A DNA stretch of 64,000 bases from Streptomyces rubradiris (GCF_016860525.1 NZ_BNEA01000001.1:881001-945000), one strand, 5' to 3'. Positions 1-8,504 are shown, counted from the stretch's first letter. Notes: generated by a model from the letters alone, not told the origin. Program-made: numbers and translations.

Positions 1-266
1 CACTCGAAGCCCTCCCGCGTGATCTCCACGGCGAGGACGGTCTCCTGGTTGTCCTTGGTGCCCCAGCCGCAGCGGTACATCATCCACAGGAACGACGGCT
101 TGACCCAGGTCATCCGGTCCCGTTTCCAGTCGGCCGGGAAGCGTCCGGTGCGGGCGGCGGCCCGGCCGATCCCCGGGTGGTAGGCCTGGTAGACGGTGAC
201 CGTGGTGTCCGTGTGCCGGGCACGGATGCGGAACTTCGGTTCCGTTTCGACGGTTTGTGCGCTCAC
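1..266 (-). CDS. DUF4291 family protein (N-terminal fragment)
   Basis: The gene enters from the left edge, so only about the first 88 codons are visible. The reading starts at a GTG ending at 266 and contains VYQAYHPGIGRAA and RMTWVKPSFLWMMYRCGW, followed by VLAVEITREGFE, which is the hallmark pattern of DUF4291. The function of this family is not established. The start has no clear ribosome binding site, so a different upstream start is possible. It is transcribed divergently from the SnoaL-like gene at 362, and the roughly 95 bp between them must hold both promoters. Confidence 0.8.
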   Translation of the reverse strand, partial: MSAQTVETEPKFRIRARHTDTTVTVYQAYHPGIGRAAARTGRFPADWKRDRMTWVKPSFLWMMYRCGWGTKDNQETVLAVEITREGFE

Positions 267-361
267 GGGGACAGGTTCGGCCGCCGCTGCGGTCCCGCAC
301 CACCGAATATTCACCCCGCAAGCCTCTTGGCTCCGCGTCCGCCGTACCCAACACTGTGGCG

Positions 362-838
362 ATGACGCAGCGTGCGGAGTTCGCGACCGTGAGGGACCGG
401 CTGGCCGTGGAGGACCTGGTCACCGCGTACGCGGTGGCGCTGGACGACGGCGACTGGGCGGCGTACCACGGGCTGTTCACGGCGGACGGGCGGGCCGACT
501 ACCGTTCGGCGGGCGGCATCGAGGGCGACGCGGGGCGGGTCGCCGCCTGGCTCGCCGAGAGCCTGGCCCGGTTCGCCATGCGGCAGCACCTGATCGTCAA
601 CCGGCAGGTGCGCTTCGGGGTCCTGGAGCACGACACCGGTGACACCGCCCGGTTGCGCGCCGACTACCTCAACCCCATGCGCCTGGCCGGCACCGCCGGT
701 TCCGCCGCCCCGGACCTGGTGTGCGGCGGCCGGTACGACTTCGGGCTGCTGCGCACAGCGGACGGCTGGCGCCTGCGCGAGGTCGTCGTCCAGGAGAAGT
801 GGCGCCGCCTGCCGGCCGGACCGCCCGGCACGCCGTGA
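362..838 (+). CDS. SnoaL-like / NTF2-fold protein
   Basis: A 158-residue protein opening with an alpha-helical stretch (VEDLVTAYAVALDDGDW, then YHGLFTADGRADY) typical of the SnoaL_4 branch of the NTF2-like cone fold. The fold is used by small hydrolases, isomerases and ring-hydroxylating dioxygenase beta-like proteins, and the substrate cannot be told from sequence. The later YDFGLLRTADGWRLREVVVQEKW strand pattern also fits. ATG at 362 is chosen; an in-frame GTG at 356 is equally possible. It has no obvious operon partner, since lnt begins 109 bp downstream with its own ribosome binding site. Confidence 0.75.
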   Translation: MTQRAEFATVRDRLAVEDLVTAYAVALDDGDWAAYHGLFTADGRADYRSAGGIEGDAGRVAAWLAESLARFAMRQHLIVNRQVRFGVLEHDTGDTARLRADYLNPMRLAGTAGSAAPDLVCGGRYDFGLLRTADGWRLREVVVQEKWRRLPAGPPGTP

Positions 839-947
839 CGGCCGGCCGTCCGCGGCCACGAGCGCCCGTTCCGCCCGGCCGCCGCACGCGCACGCCCGCG
901 AGGCCCCCGCGCACACTGGAGGCATCGGCTGGGTAGGGAGGCTCCCT

Positions 948-2522
948 ATGAGGACGATCGACCGCTGGCTGACCTCCCCTTGGCGCCGTTCGGCCGCCGC
1001 CGCCCTGTGCGGCGCGCTGCCCGTGCTCGCGTTTCCGGCCCCCTCCCTGTGGTGGTGGGCGTACGTCGCCCTGGTGCCGTGGCTGCTGCTGGCCCGGTCG
1101 GCGCCGACCGGGCGGCGGGCCGCGTACGACGGCTGGTGCGGCGGCTTCGGCTTCCTGCTGGCCGTGCACCACTGGCTGCTGCCGAACCTGCACGTGTTCA
1201 TCTTCCTGATAGCCGCGCTGCTGGGCGTGCTGTGGCTGCCGTGGGGCTGGCTGGTGCGCCGGCTGCTGGGCGGGCCCGCGTCGGCGGGCCGGGGTGCCGT
1301 CGCGCTGCTGGTGCTGCCGTCGGCCTGGCTGGCGGTGGAGCTGGTGCGGTCCTGGCAGGGGCTCGGCGGGCCGTGGGGCATGCTGGGCGCCAGCCAGTGG
1401 CAGGTGGCTCCGGCGCTGCGGCTGGCCTCGGTCGGCGGGGTGTGGCTGCTGAGCTTCCTGGTGGTGGCCGTCAACGTGGCGGCGGCCGTGCTGATATCGG
1501 TGCCCGCCTCCCGGGTGCCGGCCGTCGCCTCGCTGGCCGCGACGGCCGCCGTGGCCTCCGCCGGGTGGGTGTGGGCGCCGCGCCCGGAGGTGGACGGGCG
1601 GGCCCGGATCGCCGTCGTACAGCCGGGCGTCGTCGCCGGGCGGGACAGCGCCGAGCGGCGGTTCGACCTGGAGGAGCGGCTGACCCGGCGGCTCGCCGGG
1701 CAGGACGTCGACCTGGTGGTGTGGGGCGAGTCCAGCGTCGGCTTCGACCTGGACGACCGGCCCGACCTGACCCGGCGGCTGGCCGCGCTGTCCCGGGCCA
1801 CCGGCGCCGATGTGCTGGTGAACGTGGACGCCCGCCGCTCCGACCGGCCCGGCATCTACAAGAGCGCGGTGCTGGTCGGCCCGGACGGCCCGACCGGCGA
1901 CCGGTACGACAAGATGCGGCTGGTGCCGTTCGGCGAGTACATACCGGCCCGTTCGCTGCTCGGCTGGGCCACCTCGGTGGGCCGGGCCGCCGGCGAGGAC
2001 CGGCACCGCGGCACCCGGCAGACCGTGCCGGACGTCGGGCACGGTCTGCGGATCGGCCCGCTGATCTGCTTCGAGACCGCGTTCCCGGACCTGGGCCGGC
2101 ACCTCGCCGACGACGGCGCGGACGTCCTCCTCGGCCAGTCCTCGACCTCCACGTTCCAGCACAGCTGGGCGCCGGAGCAGCACGCCTCGCTGGCCGCGCT
2201 GCGCGCCGCCGAGACCGGCCGCCCGATGGTGCACGCCACCCTCACCGGCGTCTCGGCGGTCTACGGCCCGGACGGGCGCCGCCTCGGCCCGTGGCTCGGC
2301 ACCGGAACGAGCACCGCGCGGGTCTACGACGTACCGCTCGCGCACGGTGTCACGCCGTACGTCCGCCACGGCGACTGGCCGGCGCACGGCGCGCTGCTGG
2401 TGCTGGGCGTGCTGGGGGTGGCCGAGGGGGTGCGGGCGGTCAGGACGCGCCGTGGCGGTCCCGCACCTCTCGTACCACCCGCTCGCACAGCTCATGGGTC
2501 GCCAGCGCGTCACGGGCGCTGA
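948..2522 (+). CDS. lnt: Apolipoprotein N-acyltransferase
   Basis: A 524-residue membrane enzyme that N-acylates the N-terminal cysteine of lipoproteins after signal peptidase II cleavage. The first 220 residues hold several hydrophobic segments, followed by a nitrilase (carbon-nitrogen hydrolase) domain starting around ARIAVVQPGVVAG. The expected catalytic triad is visible: Glu261 in WGESSVGFD, Lys322 in YDKMRLVPFGEY and Cys374 in GPLICFETAFPD. A GGTAGGGAG ribosome binding site lies 7 bases before ATG 948. The end of the gene overlaps the convergent oxidoreductase gene by 83 bp, so the C-terminal 27 residues are compositionally constrained. Streptomyces often carry two Lnt paralogs, so this may be one of two. 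Confidence 0.93.
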   Translation: MRTIDRWLTSPWRRSAAAALCGALPVLAFPAPSLWWWAYVALVPWLLLARSAPTGRRAAYDGWCGGFGFLLAVHHWLLPNLHVFIFLIAALLGVLWLPWGWLVRRLLGGPASAGRGAVALLVLPSAWLAVELVRSWQGLGGPWGMLGASQWQVAPALRLASVGGVWLLSFLVVAVNVAAAVLISVPASRVPAVASLAATAAVASAGWVWAPRPEVDGRARIAVVQPGVVAGRDSAERRFDLEERLTRRLAGQDVDLVVWGESSVGFDLDDRPDLTRRLAALSRATGADVLVNVDARRSDRPGIYKSAVLVGPDGPTGDRYDKMRLVPFGEYIPARSLLGWATSVGRAAGEDRHRGTRQTVPDVGHGLRIGPLICFETAFPDLGRHLADDGADVLLGQSSTSTFQHSWAPEQHASLAALRAAETGRPMVHATLTGVSAVYGPDGRRLGPWLGTGTSTARVYDVPLAHGVTPYVRHGDWPAHGALLVLGVLGVAEGVRAVRTRRGGPAPLVPPARTAHGSPARHGR

Positions 2523-3351
2523 GCACCCGTCCGTCCCGTACGGCGTCGAGGAAGGCGAGGGCCACCTGCTCGATGCCGCGCTGGCGGGGCACCGGCACCC
2601 AGTCGCCGCGCCGGCGCACGGTGGGCTGCCCCTTGTGGTCGATCACCTCGGCGAGGTTGACCACCTGGCGCTTGGTGTCCTGCCCGGACACCTCCAGGAG
2701 CTCCTCGTTCGAGCCGCTGAGCCGGTTCATCACGCCGAGCGCGGTGAAGCCGTCGCCGGCGAGCTGGAGCACCACGTGGTGGAGCAGCCCGGCCTCGACG
2801 CGGGCGCGCACCGTCACGTCGTCGACCGGGCCGGGCACCAGGAAGCGCAGGGTGTCGACGACGTGGATGAAGTCGTCCAGGATCATCGAGCGGGGTTCCT
2901 CGGGCAGCCCGGTCCGGTTCTTCTGCATGAGGATCAGCTCGCGGGGGTGGTCCAGGCACTGGGCGTAGCCGGGTGCGTGGCGGCGGTTGAAGCCGACGGC
3001 CAGCGAGACGCCACGCCGTTCGGCGAGGGCGACCAGCCGTTCGGAGTCGGCGAGTTCGTAGGCGAGCGGCTTGTCCACGTACGTCGGGACGCCGGCCTCC
3101 AGCAGCCGGGTGACGATCTCGGGGTGGACGGCGGTGGGCGCGTGCACGAAGGCCGCGTCGAGGCCGGAGTCGAGCAGCGAGTCCAGGGTGGTGTGCCGCC
3201 GGTCGCGCGGCAGGTGCAGGCTGTCCCCGACCCGTTCCAGGGTGGCGGGGGTGCGGGTCTGGAGGTGCAGGTCGACTCCCGGCTGGGTGCCGAGCACCGG
3301 CAGATAGGCCTTCTGCGCGATGTCCCCGAGTCCGATACAGCCGACCTTCAC
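2440..3351 (-). CDS. Gfo/Idh/MocA family oxidoreductase
   Basis: About 303 residues with an N-terminal Rossmann motif (VGCIGLGDIAQKAYLPVL), the EAGVPTYVDKPLAYE segment containing the conserved lysine of the family, and VGFNRRHAPGY. These enzymes are NAD(P)-dependent dehydrogenases of sugars, inositols or related polyols; the substrate is unknown. The GTG at 3351 is preferred because GGGGAGAG precedes it and the Rossmann strand follows at once. It lies only 10 bp after the monooxygenase stop codon, so the two are probably co-transcribed from the promoter near 4550. Its 3' end overlaps lnt on the other strand. Confidence 0.88.
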   Translation of the reverse strand: MKVGCIGLGDIAQKAYLPVLGTQPGVDLHLQTRTPATLERVGDSLHLPRDRRHTTLDSLLDSGLDAAFVHAPTAVHPEIVTRLLEAGVPTYVDKPLAYELADSERLVALAERRGVSLAVGFNRRHAPGYAQCLDHPRELILMQKNRTGLPEEPRSMILDDFIHVVDTLRFLVPGPVDDVTVRARVEAGLLHHVVLQLAGDGFTALGVMNRLSGSNEELLEVSGQDTKRQVVNLAEVIDHKGQPTVRRRGDWVPVPRQRGIEQVALAFLDAVRDGRVLSARDALATHELCERVVREVRDRHGAS

Positions 3352-3361
3352 GTGCTCTCCC

Positions 3362-4540
3362 CTATCGCTGGCCTGCGGCTTGTCTGCCGGAAGCATACGG
3401 GGGCCGCCAGGTCGCGATGTCGTCGAAGCCGCGCAGGAAGAGCGCCGGCCCGGTGGCCGACAGGGCCGCCACGACCGCGTTCCGTACGGCGGTGACGGTC
3501 CGGCCGCCGGCCATGTTCAGGCGGGCGACGCGGACGGCCTGGCGGGCGATCGCGGTGGTGCGCGGGAGCCGGTCGGCGGTGTAGGCGGGCAGGTCGGTGG
3601 CGTGGTGGGCGAGGACGACGGCGTCCTCGACGGCCTGGTTGCCGCCCTGGCCGAGGGTGGGCGGCATGGCGTGGGCGGCGTCGCCGAGAAGCACGGTGCG
3701 GCCCGCGTGGTAGGCCGGCAGGGGGCGGGCGAGGTGGTGGACGTCGTGCCGGAGCACGTCCTCGGGGCGGGTGGCGGCGAGCACGGCGGGGACCGGGTGG
3801 TGCCAGTCGCCGTAGCGGCGCAGGAGTTCGGCCCGCTCGTCGTCGGGGGCGTGCGCGCCGGCCGGGACGGTGGCCGCCGCGTAGGCGTAGACGCGGCCGT
3901 CCTTGAGGGGGTGGGTGCCCCAGATGTGGCCGCGGCCCCAGGTCTCGTGCGAGGCGAACTCGGCGCCGGGCAGCGGGATCAGCATCCGCCAGGTGGTGAA
4001 GCCGGCGTAGACCGCGCCGGGGTGGCCGGGGAACAGGGCGCGGCGCACCCGTGAGTGGACGCCGTCCGCGCCGACCACCAGTTCGGCCTCCAGTTGGTCC
4101 GCGCCGACGGCCACCCGGGCGGGGCGGGTGCGGTCGCCGGGGTCGGCGAGGGTGGCGGTGGCCGCGGTGCGCAGGGCGCCGGGCGGGAGCAGGGCGGCGA
4201 GGCGGCCGACGAGGGTGGTCCGGGACAGCAGGACCAGGGGGCCGCCGAAGCGGGCGGCGGCGGCCTCGGCGTTGGAGCGGGACAGCCAGCGTCCGCCGGG
4301 GGTGCGCAGGCCCCCGTCGCCCTGCCAGGCGGCCAGGTCGCGGATCTCGTCGCCGATGCCGAGGACGTCCAGGGCGCGCAGGGCGTTGGGGGCGAGGGAG
4401 ATGGCCGCGCCGACGGGTTCGAGGGACGGGGCGCGTTCCAGGACGGTGACGGCCCAGCCCCGCTGGTGCAGGGCGGCAGCGGCCGTCAGGCCGCCGATTC
4501 CCCCGCCGATGACGACCGCGCGCGCCGGCTGTGTGGTCAT
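3362..4540 (-). CDS. FAD-dependent monooxygenase (PHBH class)
   Basis: A 392-residue flavoprotein of the para-hydroxybenzoate hydroxylase class. The dinucleotide motif VVIGGGIGGLTAAAALHQRGW is at the N-terminus, and the second FAD motif LLGDAAHAMPPTLGQGGNQ is near residue 275. Such enzymes hydroxylate aromatic or polyketide substrates with NAD(P)H and oxygen; the substrate is not predictable here. A strong ribosome binding site (GAGGAGGGG) precedes ATG 4540. The gene is first in an operon with the Gfo/Idh/MocA oxidoreductase and is divergent from a TetR regulator, a common arrangement for a ligand-inducible detoxification or catabolic pair. Confidence 0.9.
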   Translation of the reverse strand: MTTQPARAVVIGGGIGGLTAAAALHQRGWAVTVLERAPSLEPVGAAISLAPNALRALDVLGIGDEIRDLAAWQGDGGLRTPGGRWLSRSNAEAAAARFGGPLVLLSRTTLVGRLAALLPPGALRTAATATLADPGDRTRPARVAVGADQLEAELVVGADGVHSRVRRALFPGHPGAVYAGFTTWRMLIPLPGAEFASHETWGRGHIWGTHPLKDGRVYAYAAATVPAGAHAPDDERAELLRRYGDWHHPVPAVLAATRPEDVLRHDVHHLARPLPAYHAGRTVLLGDAAHAMPPTLGQGGNQAVEDAVVLAHHATDLPAYTADRLPRTTAIARQAVRVARLNMAGGRTVTAVRNAVVAALSATGPALFLRGFDDIATWRPPYASGRQAAGQR

Positions 4541-4555
4541 GACCCCTCCTCGCCA

Positions 4556-4595
4556 ACTACACCTGTAGTACACGCGAGCGTACTACGGATGTAGT
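4556..4595. promoter_or_regulatory. Paired palindromic operators between monooxygenase and tetR
   Basis: Two dyads occupy the 75-bp divergent promoter. ACTACACCTGTAGT (4556-4569) is a perfect 6-2-6 palindrome, and ACTACGGATGTAGT (4582-4595) is a 5-4-5 palindrome. Their centres are 26 bp apart. The whole 38-bp block 4557-4594 is also a larger imperfect inverted repeat around 4575. This is what a TetR regulator that controls its own gene and the opposite operon usually binds, so the product of the gene at 4616 is the likely ligand. Confidence 0.7.
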
Positions 4596-4615
4596 GAGCG
4601 GGGTAGGGTCGCCGC

Positions 4616-5236
4616 ATGTCCGTGGACAGCTCCAGTACGCCCGGCACCTCGCGTGCCGTCCTCGTCGCCGACGCCGCCCTCGCCCTGCTCGCCGAGCGCG
4701 GCATGCGCGGGCTCACCCACCGGGCGGTGGACGAGGCGGCCGGGCTGCCGCCGGGCTCCACCTCGAACGTGGCCCGCACCCGGCAGGCGCTGCTGGAACT
4801 GGCGGTACGACGGCACGCCGAGCGGGAGGCCCGCGTGCTGGCCCTCGAGGAGCTGCCGGCCCCCGGCGACGGGCCGGACGCGCTGGCCGAGGGGCTGGCG
4901 CTCGCGGTCCACCGCTCCCTCAGCCGCCACCGGGATCTGCTGATCGCCCGGTACGAACTGGCCCTGGAGGCCACCCGCCGCCCGGAGCTGCGCGCCTTCT
5001 ACGACCGGACGGGCGCCGTCTTCCAGGAACAGCTGACCGCGCTGCTCACCGCCGCGGGCTCACCCGACCCGGCCCGGCATGTGCTGTCCCTGGTGGCCTG
5101 GGCGGACGGGTTGATGTTCTCCTGTGCGGCCGGTTCCTTCGGCAACCGCACTCCGGGCCTGGAGGAGATCCGCGCGGGGCTGCGGGAGCTGCTCGCGGGT
5201 CTGCTGGGGGGCGCGGACCGGGCGGGACGCTCCTGA
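4616..5236 (+). CDS. TetR family transcriptional regulator
   Basis: A 206-residue protein. The N-terminal helix-turn-helix (ADAALALLAERGMRGLTHRA, then VDEAAGLPPGSTSNVARTRQALL) matches the TetR_N domain, and the remaining 150 residues are helical ligand-binding sequence. It is divergent from the monooxygenase operon across two operator-like palindromes, so it probably represses that operon and itself until an aromatic or antibiotic-like ligand binds. Its stop codon (5234-5236) directly abuts the stop of the convergent gene at 5237 with no spacer. Confidence 0.9.
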   Translation: MSVDSSSTPGTSRAVLVADAALALLAERGMRGLTHRAVDEAAGLPPGSTSNVARTRQALLELAVRRHAEREARVLALEELPAPGDGPDALAEGLALAVHRSLSRHRDLLIARYELALEATRRPELRAFYDRTGAVFQEQLTALLTAAGSPDPARHVLSLVAWADGLMFSCAAGSFGNRTPGLEEIRAGLRELLAGLLGGADRAGRS

Positions 5237-5746
5237 TCAGCGCCCGACGGCGGCGGGCCGGCCCTCGTCGCCCTCGCCGTCCTCCCCCAGCCGCAGCGCC
5301 AGCCGGCTGATCGCGGACCGGACCCCCGCGCCGTAGCCGTCGTCGGCGAGGGCGCCGGCGGCGCCGCGGGCGCGGCGCAGATGACTGCGGGCGGCCTCGG
5401 CGCGGCCCAGTTTGGCGTAGTCGGCGGCCAGGTTCAGGTGCAGGGACGGCAGGAAGCCCCGCACGCCGGCCGGGTCGCCGCCCGCGCGGCCGTCGGTCAG
5501 CTCCTCGGCCGCCGACAACGCCCGCAGGTCCCAGGCCAGTTCGTCCACCGGGTCGTCGTGGGTGTCGGCCAGATAGTGGGCGAGGGTGCAGCGGTGCAGC
5601 GGGTCGCCGTCCTCGCCGATCTCCGCCCACAGGTCCAGGAAGCGGCTGCGGGCCTCCTCGCGGTCGCCGCCGTGGTGCAACATCACGACCTGCCCGATCC
5701 GCGTCAGCACGGCGTCCGGCGCCGTCTGCTCCTGTCGCTCCACCAC
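5237..5746 (-). CDS. Tetratricopeptide-like helical protein, function unknown
   Basis: About 169 residues made of amphipathic helices (TRIGQVVMLHHGGDREEAR, CTLAHYLADTHDDPVDELAW, LHLNLAADYAKLGRAEAARSH) resembling TPR repeats, with an acidic C-terminus. Proteins of this type are usually scaffolds; no enzymatic motif is visible. GTG 5746 (or the adjacent GTG 5743) is chosen because GGAGGG sits just upstream. The frame stays open further upstream, but that part only reads through tandem repeats and is unlikely to be coding. It shares the strand with ung but is separated from it by about 390 bp. Confidence 0.65.
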   Translation of the reverse strand: MVERQEQTAPDAVLTRIGQVVMLHHGGDREEARSRFLDLWAEIGEDGDPLHRCTLAHYLADTHDDPVDELAWDLRALSAAEELTDGRAGGDPAGVRGFLPSLHLNLAADYAKLGRAEAARSHLRRARGAAGALADDGYGAGVRSAISRLALRLGEDGEGDEGRPAAVGR

Positions 5747-5869
5747 GGTGCCCTCCGGGTCGTCGCCGGTTGTTGCCGCTCCCGACGCTAACCGGCGCGG
5801 ACCGGTTTCCCGGACAGGCGGCGCCGACGGGCCGGTGGCCGGGTGGGGGGCCGGGCACGGGTGAGGGGT

Positions 5870-5999
5870 GGCCGAACGCGGGCGCAGGGTGGCCGAGCGC
5901 GGATACGGCGGGGCCGAACGCGGGCACGGGGTCGCCGAGCGCGGATACGGCGGGGCCGAACGCGAGTGCGGGGTCGCCGAGCGCGGGCGTGGGGTCGCC
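5870..5999. repeat. 42-bp minisatellite (three copies of paired 21-bp units)
   Basis: Three head-to-tail copies of a 42-bp unit begin at 5870, 5912 and 5954. Each opens with GGCCGAACGCG and is itself a doublet of two similar 21-bp halves (GCCGAACGCGG and GCCGAGCGCGG). It fills much of the 393-bp gap between ung (ending 6140) and the helical protein (starting 5746). Because 21 and 42 are multiples of three, several frames stay open across it, which creates misleading long ORFs on both strands. I see no other gene in this gap. Confidence 0.85.
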
Positions 6000-6139
6000 G
6001 GCCGTACGCGCGGTCGCCGGCCCCGGGTTTCCCCGTACCCCGGGGCAGTCGCGACGGCCGCGCCCGCGGAAGTCACGGGGCCGCAGCGGGGGAAGTCGCG
6101 GGGGCCGCGCCCCGGAAGCGGCCCCGCCCCGCGCTTCCG

Positions 6140-6823
6140 TCAGCCCAGGTTCGGGATGCGCCAGTCGATCGGCTCGTGTCCCTGCGCGGCGATCGCCTCG
6201 TTGATCTGCGTGAACGGGCGGGAGCCGAAGAACTTCTTGGCGGACAGCGGCGAGGGGTGCGCGCCCTTGACCACCACGTGCCGGGTCTCGTCGATCAGCG
6301 GGAGCTTCTTCTGCGCGTAGTTGCCCCACAGGACGAAGACCGCCGGGTCGGGGCGGGAGGCCACCGCGCGGATCACGGCGTCGGTGAACTTCTCCCAGCC
6401 CTTGCCCTTGTGCGAGTTGGCCTCGCCGGCCCGGACCGTGAGGACCGCGTTGAGCAGCAGCACGCCCTGTTCGGCCCACGGCATCAGATAGCCGTTGTCC
6501 GGGACGGGCAGGCCCAGTTCCTCGTGCATTTCCTTGTAGATGTTCCGCAGCGACGGCGGGGTCTTCACCCCGGGGCGGACCGAGAAGCACAGGCCGTGGC
6601 CCTGGCCCTCGCCGTGGTACGGGTCCTGGCCGAGGACGAGGACCTTCACCCGGTCGTACGGCGTCGCCTCCAGCGCGGCGAAGACCTCCTCGCGCGGCGG
6701 GTAGACGGGGCCCTTCGCCCGCTCCTCCTCGACGAACTCGGTCAGCTCCTTGAAGTAGGGCTGCTGCAGTTCATCGGCCAGAACCCCGCGCCAGGACTCG
6801 GGCAGCATGGCGATGTCGGTCAC
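6140..6823 (-). CDS. ung: Uracil-DNA glycosylase, family 1
   Basis: A 227-residue enzyme that excises uracil from DNA in base excision repair. It carries the water-activating motif GQDPYHG (catalytic Asp67) and the leucine-loop motif HPSPLS (His189), with FVLWGNYAQKK as the uracil-recognition asparagine strand. The length is typical of the family. The start is a GTG at 6823 (VTDIAMLPESW). It appears to be transcribed alone, and the downstream gap holds the 42-bp repeat array. Confidence 0.97.
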   Translation of the reverse strand: MTDIAMLPESWRGVLADELQQPYFKELTEFVEEERAKGPVYPPREEVFAALEATPYDRVKVLVLGQDPYHGEGQGHGLCFSVRPGVKTPPSLRNIYKEMHEELGLPVPDNGYLMPWAEQGVLLLNAVLTVRAGEANSHKGKGWEKFTDAVIRAVASRPDPAVFVLWGNYAQKKLPLIDETRHVVVKGAHPSPLSAKKFFGSRPFTQINEAIAAQGHEPIDWRIPNLG

Positions 6824-6920
6824 GTCAACGTCCTCACGATGTCGGTCAGGTACCGCGTGCGGTCACTTCCAGGCTTCAGAACCTACAGGCGACCACTGAC
6901 AACGGGTGCCGCGAGGGGTC

Positions 6921-8504
6921 TCACCAGCTGGTCTTGCGGTGCAGCGCCCACATCATCATGATCGTCGAGGGGTCCAGGGCCTGTTCGCCGCCGGAGACGT
7001 CGACGCTGGCCGCCACGTACTGCCGCCCCTGCCACAGCGGGAGCAGCCGGGCGTCGTCCACCATGATCCGCTGGGCGGCCTCCATGTCCTCGACCGTTTC
7101 GGCGCGGTCGCTCTCGGCGCGCGCGTGGGGCAGCAGCCGGCCGGTGATCTCCTTGGCCGGGTAGGGCGTGCCGAGCGCGTTGTGCTCGCCGACGAACGGC
7201 GCGATGAAGTTGTCCGCGTCGGGGAAGTCCGGGAACCAGCCGCGTCCGAACACCGGGTACTCGTGCTTCTGCAAGCCGGCCACATAGCTCTTCCAGGGGC
7301 GGCTTTTGAGGGTGACGGCGAACAGGCCGGAGCCGTCCAGCTGCCGCTTGAGCTCCTGGAACATCAGGCCGGTCTCGGAGCCGTAGCGGTCGGTGGCGTA
7401 CCAGAGGGTGAGCGGGACGCGCCGGGTGATGCCGGCGTCGGCGAGGATCTTGCGGGCCTTGGCGACGCTCGGTTCGCCGTAGTCGTCGAAGAAGCCGGTG
7501 GCGTGGCCGGTCAGCCCCTTGGGGACCATCGAGTACAGCGGGTCGACGGTGTCCTTGTAGACCTTGTGCGCGATCGCGCCCCGGTCCACGAGCTGGGCGA
7601 CGGCCCTGCGCACGGCGAGCCGTCCGGCCCAGGGGTCCGCGGGGTTGAACACCAGGTAGCTGATGTCGGTGCCGGCGCCGTCGACCAGTTGCAGCTCCTC
7701 GTCGTCGTGTTCCTGGAGGGCCACGATGTCGTCGGCGGCCAGTCCGCGGTAGGTGACGTCCACGCGCTTGTCGCGCAGCGCCTCGACCATGCCGGCGGAG
7801 TCCTCGAAGTAGCGGATGGTCACCGCGTCGTTCTGCCGCTTGGCGAAGCCCTGGTAGTTGTCGTTGCGGACCAGGACGGCCCGCTCCCCCTCCTCGTAGG
7901 ACTGGAGCTCGTACGGCCCGGAGCCGTGCACGTCGGTGTCCTCGCGCAGGGAGTTCGCCGGGTAGTCGTCCGGGTCGACCAGGGACATGGCGGGGGTGGC
8001 CAGCACGAAGGGGAAGGTGGCGTCGGGCTTGTTGAGGTGGAAGACGATGTCGCGGTCACCGGAGGTCTCCACCCGGTCCAGGCTGCCGAGCAGCCCGGCG
8101 GGGCCGCCCTGGGCGTTGATGGCGCGGATGCGGTCGATGGAGTGCCGGACGGCCTCGGCGGTCAGCGGGTCGCCGTCGGCGAACTTCAGGCCGGCGCGCA
8201 ACTGACAGCGGTACGTGCGGCTCGTGGAGTCGGTGAAGGAGCAGGTCCGGGCGGCGTCGGGCTGGGGGGTGGTGGCGCCGTACGGGTAGGCGAGGAGCGT
8301 CTGGAAGATGTTGCGGTACAGCTCCCAGGAGCCGTCCCAGGCTCCGGCGGGGTCCAGCGTGCTCGGGGCGCTGGTGGTACCCACGACGATCGGCTCCTGG
8401 TCGCCGGGGTCGCCGTCGGACAACAGGCCGCAGCCGGCGGCCAGGGACAGGGACGCGATCGCCGCGACTCTCCGCAGGAACCGGTACCGGTAGAACACGC
8501 GCAC
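6921..8504 (-). CDS. ABC transporter substrate-binding lipoprotein (peptide type, family 5)
   Basis: A 527-residue extracytoplasmic solute-binding protein. A positively charged N-terminus and a lipobox (SLAAG-C, Cys25) give a lipoprotein signal. The body contains the family 5 signatures IVVGTTSAPSTLDPAGAWDG and GLKFADGDPLTAEAVRHSID, as in oligopeptide, dipeptide and nickel binding proteins. No permease or ATPase genes lie nearby, so it is either an orphan binding protein serving a transporter elsewhere or a sensor lipoprotein. It is followed by ung after a 97-bp gap. Confidence 0.92.
   Translation of the reverse strand: MRVFYRYRFLRRVAAIASLSLAAGCGLLSDGDPGDQEPIVVGTTSAPSTLDPAGAWDGSWELYRNIFQTLLAYPYGATTPQPDAARTCSFTDSTSRTYRCQLRAGLKFADGDPLTAEAVRHSIDRIRAINAQGGPAGLLGSLDRVETSGDRDIVFHLNKPDATFPFVLATPAMSLVDPDDYPANSLREDTDVHGSGPYELQSYEEGERAVLVRNDNYQGFAKRQNDAVTIRYFEDSAGMVEALRDKRVDVTYRGLAADDIVALQEHDDEELQLVDGAGTDISYLVFNPADPWAGRLAVRRAVAQLVDRGAIAHKVYKDTVDPLYSMVPKGLTGHATGFFDDYGEPSVAKARKILADAGITRRVPLTLWYATDRYGSETGLMFQELKRQLDGSGLFAVTLKSRPWKSYVAGLQKHEYPVFGRGWFPDFPDADNFIAPFVGEHNALGTPYPAKEITGRLLPHARAESDRAETVEDMEAAQRIMVDDARLLPLWQGRQYVAASVDVSGGEQALDPSTIMMMWALHRKTSW

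Noticed and set aside
311..1855. Long open frame on the minus strand opposite lnt and the SnoaL-like gene
   Set aside because: It is an effect of high GC at third codon positions; lnt on the plus strand has the catalytic residues and a ribosome binding site.
5746..6076. N-terminal extension of the helical-repeat protein through the 42-bp repeats
   Set aside because: The extension is only a translation of the minisatellite and a GTG with a good ribosome binding site exists at 5746.
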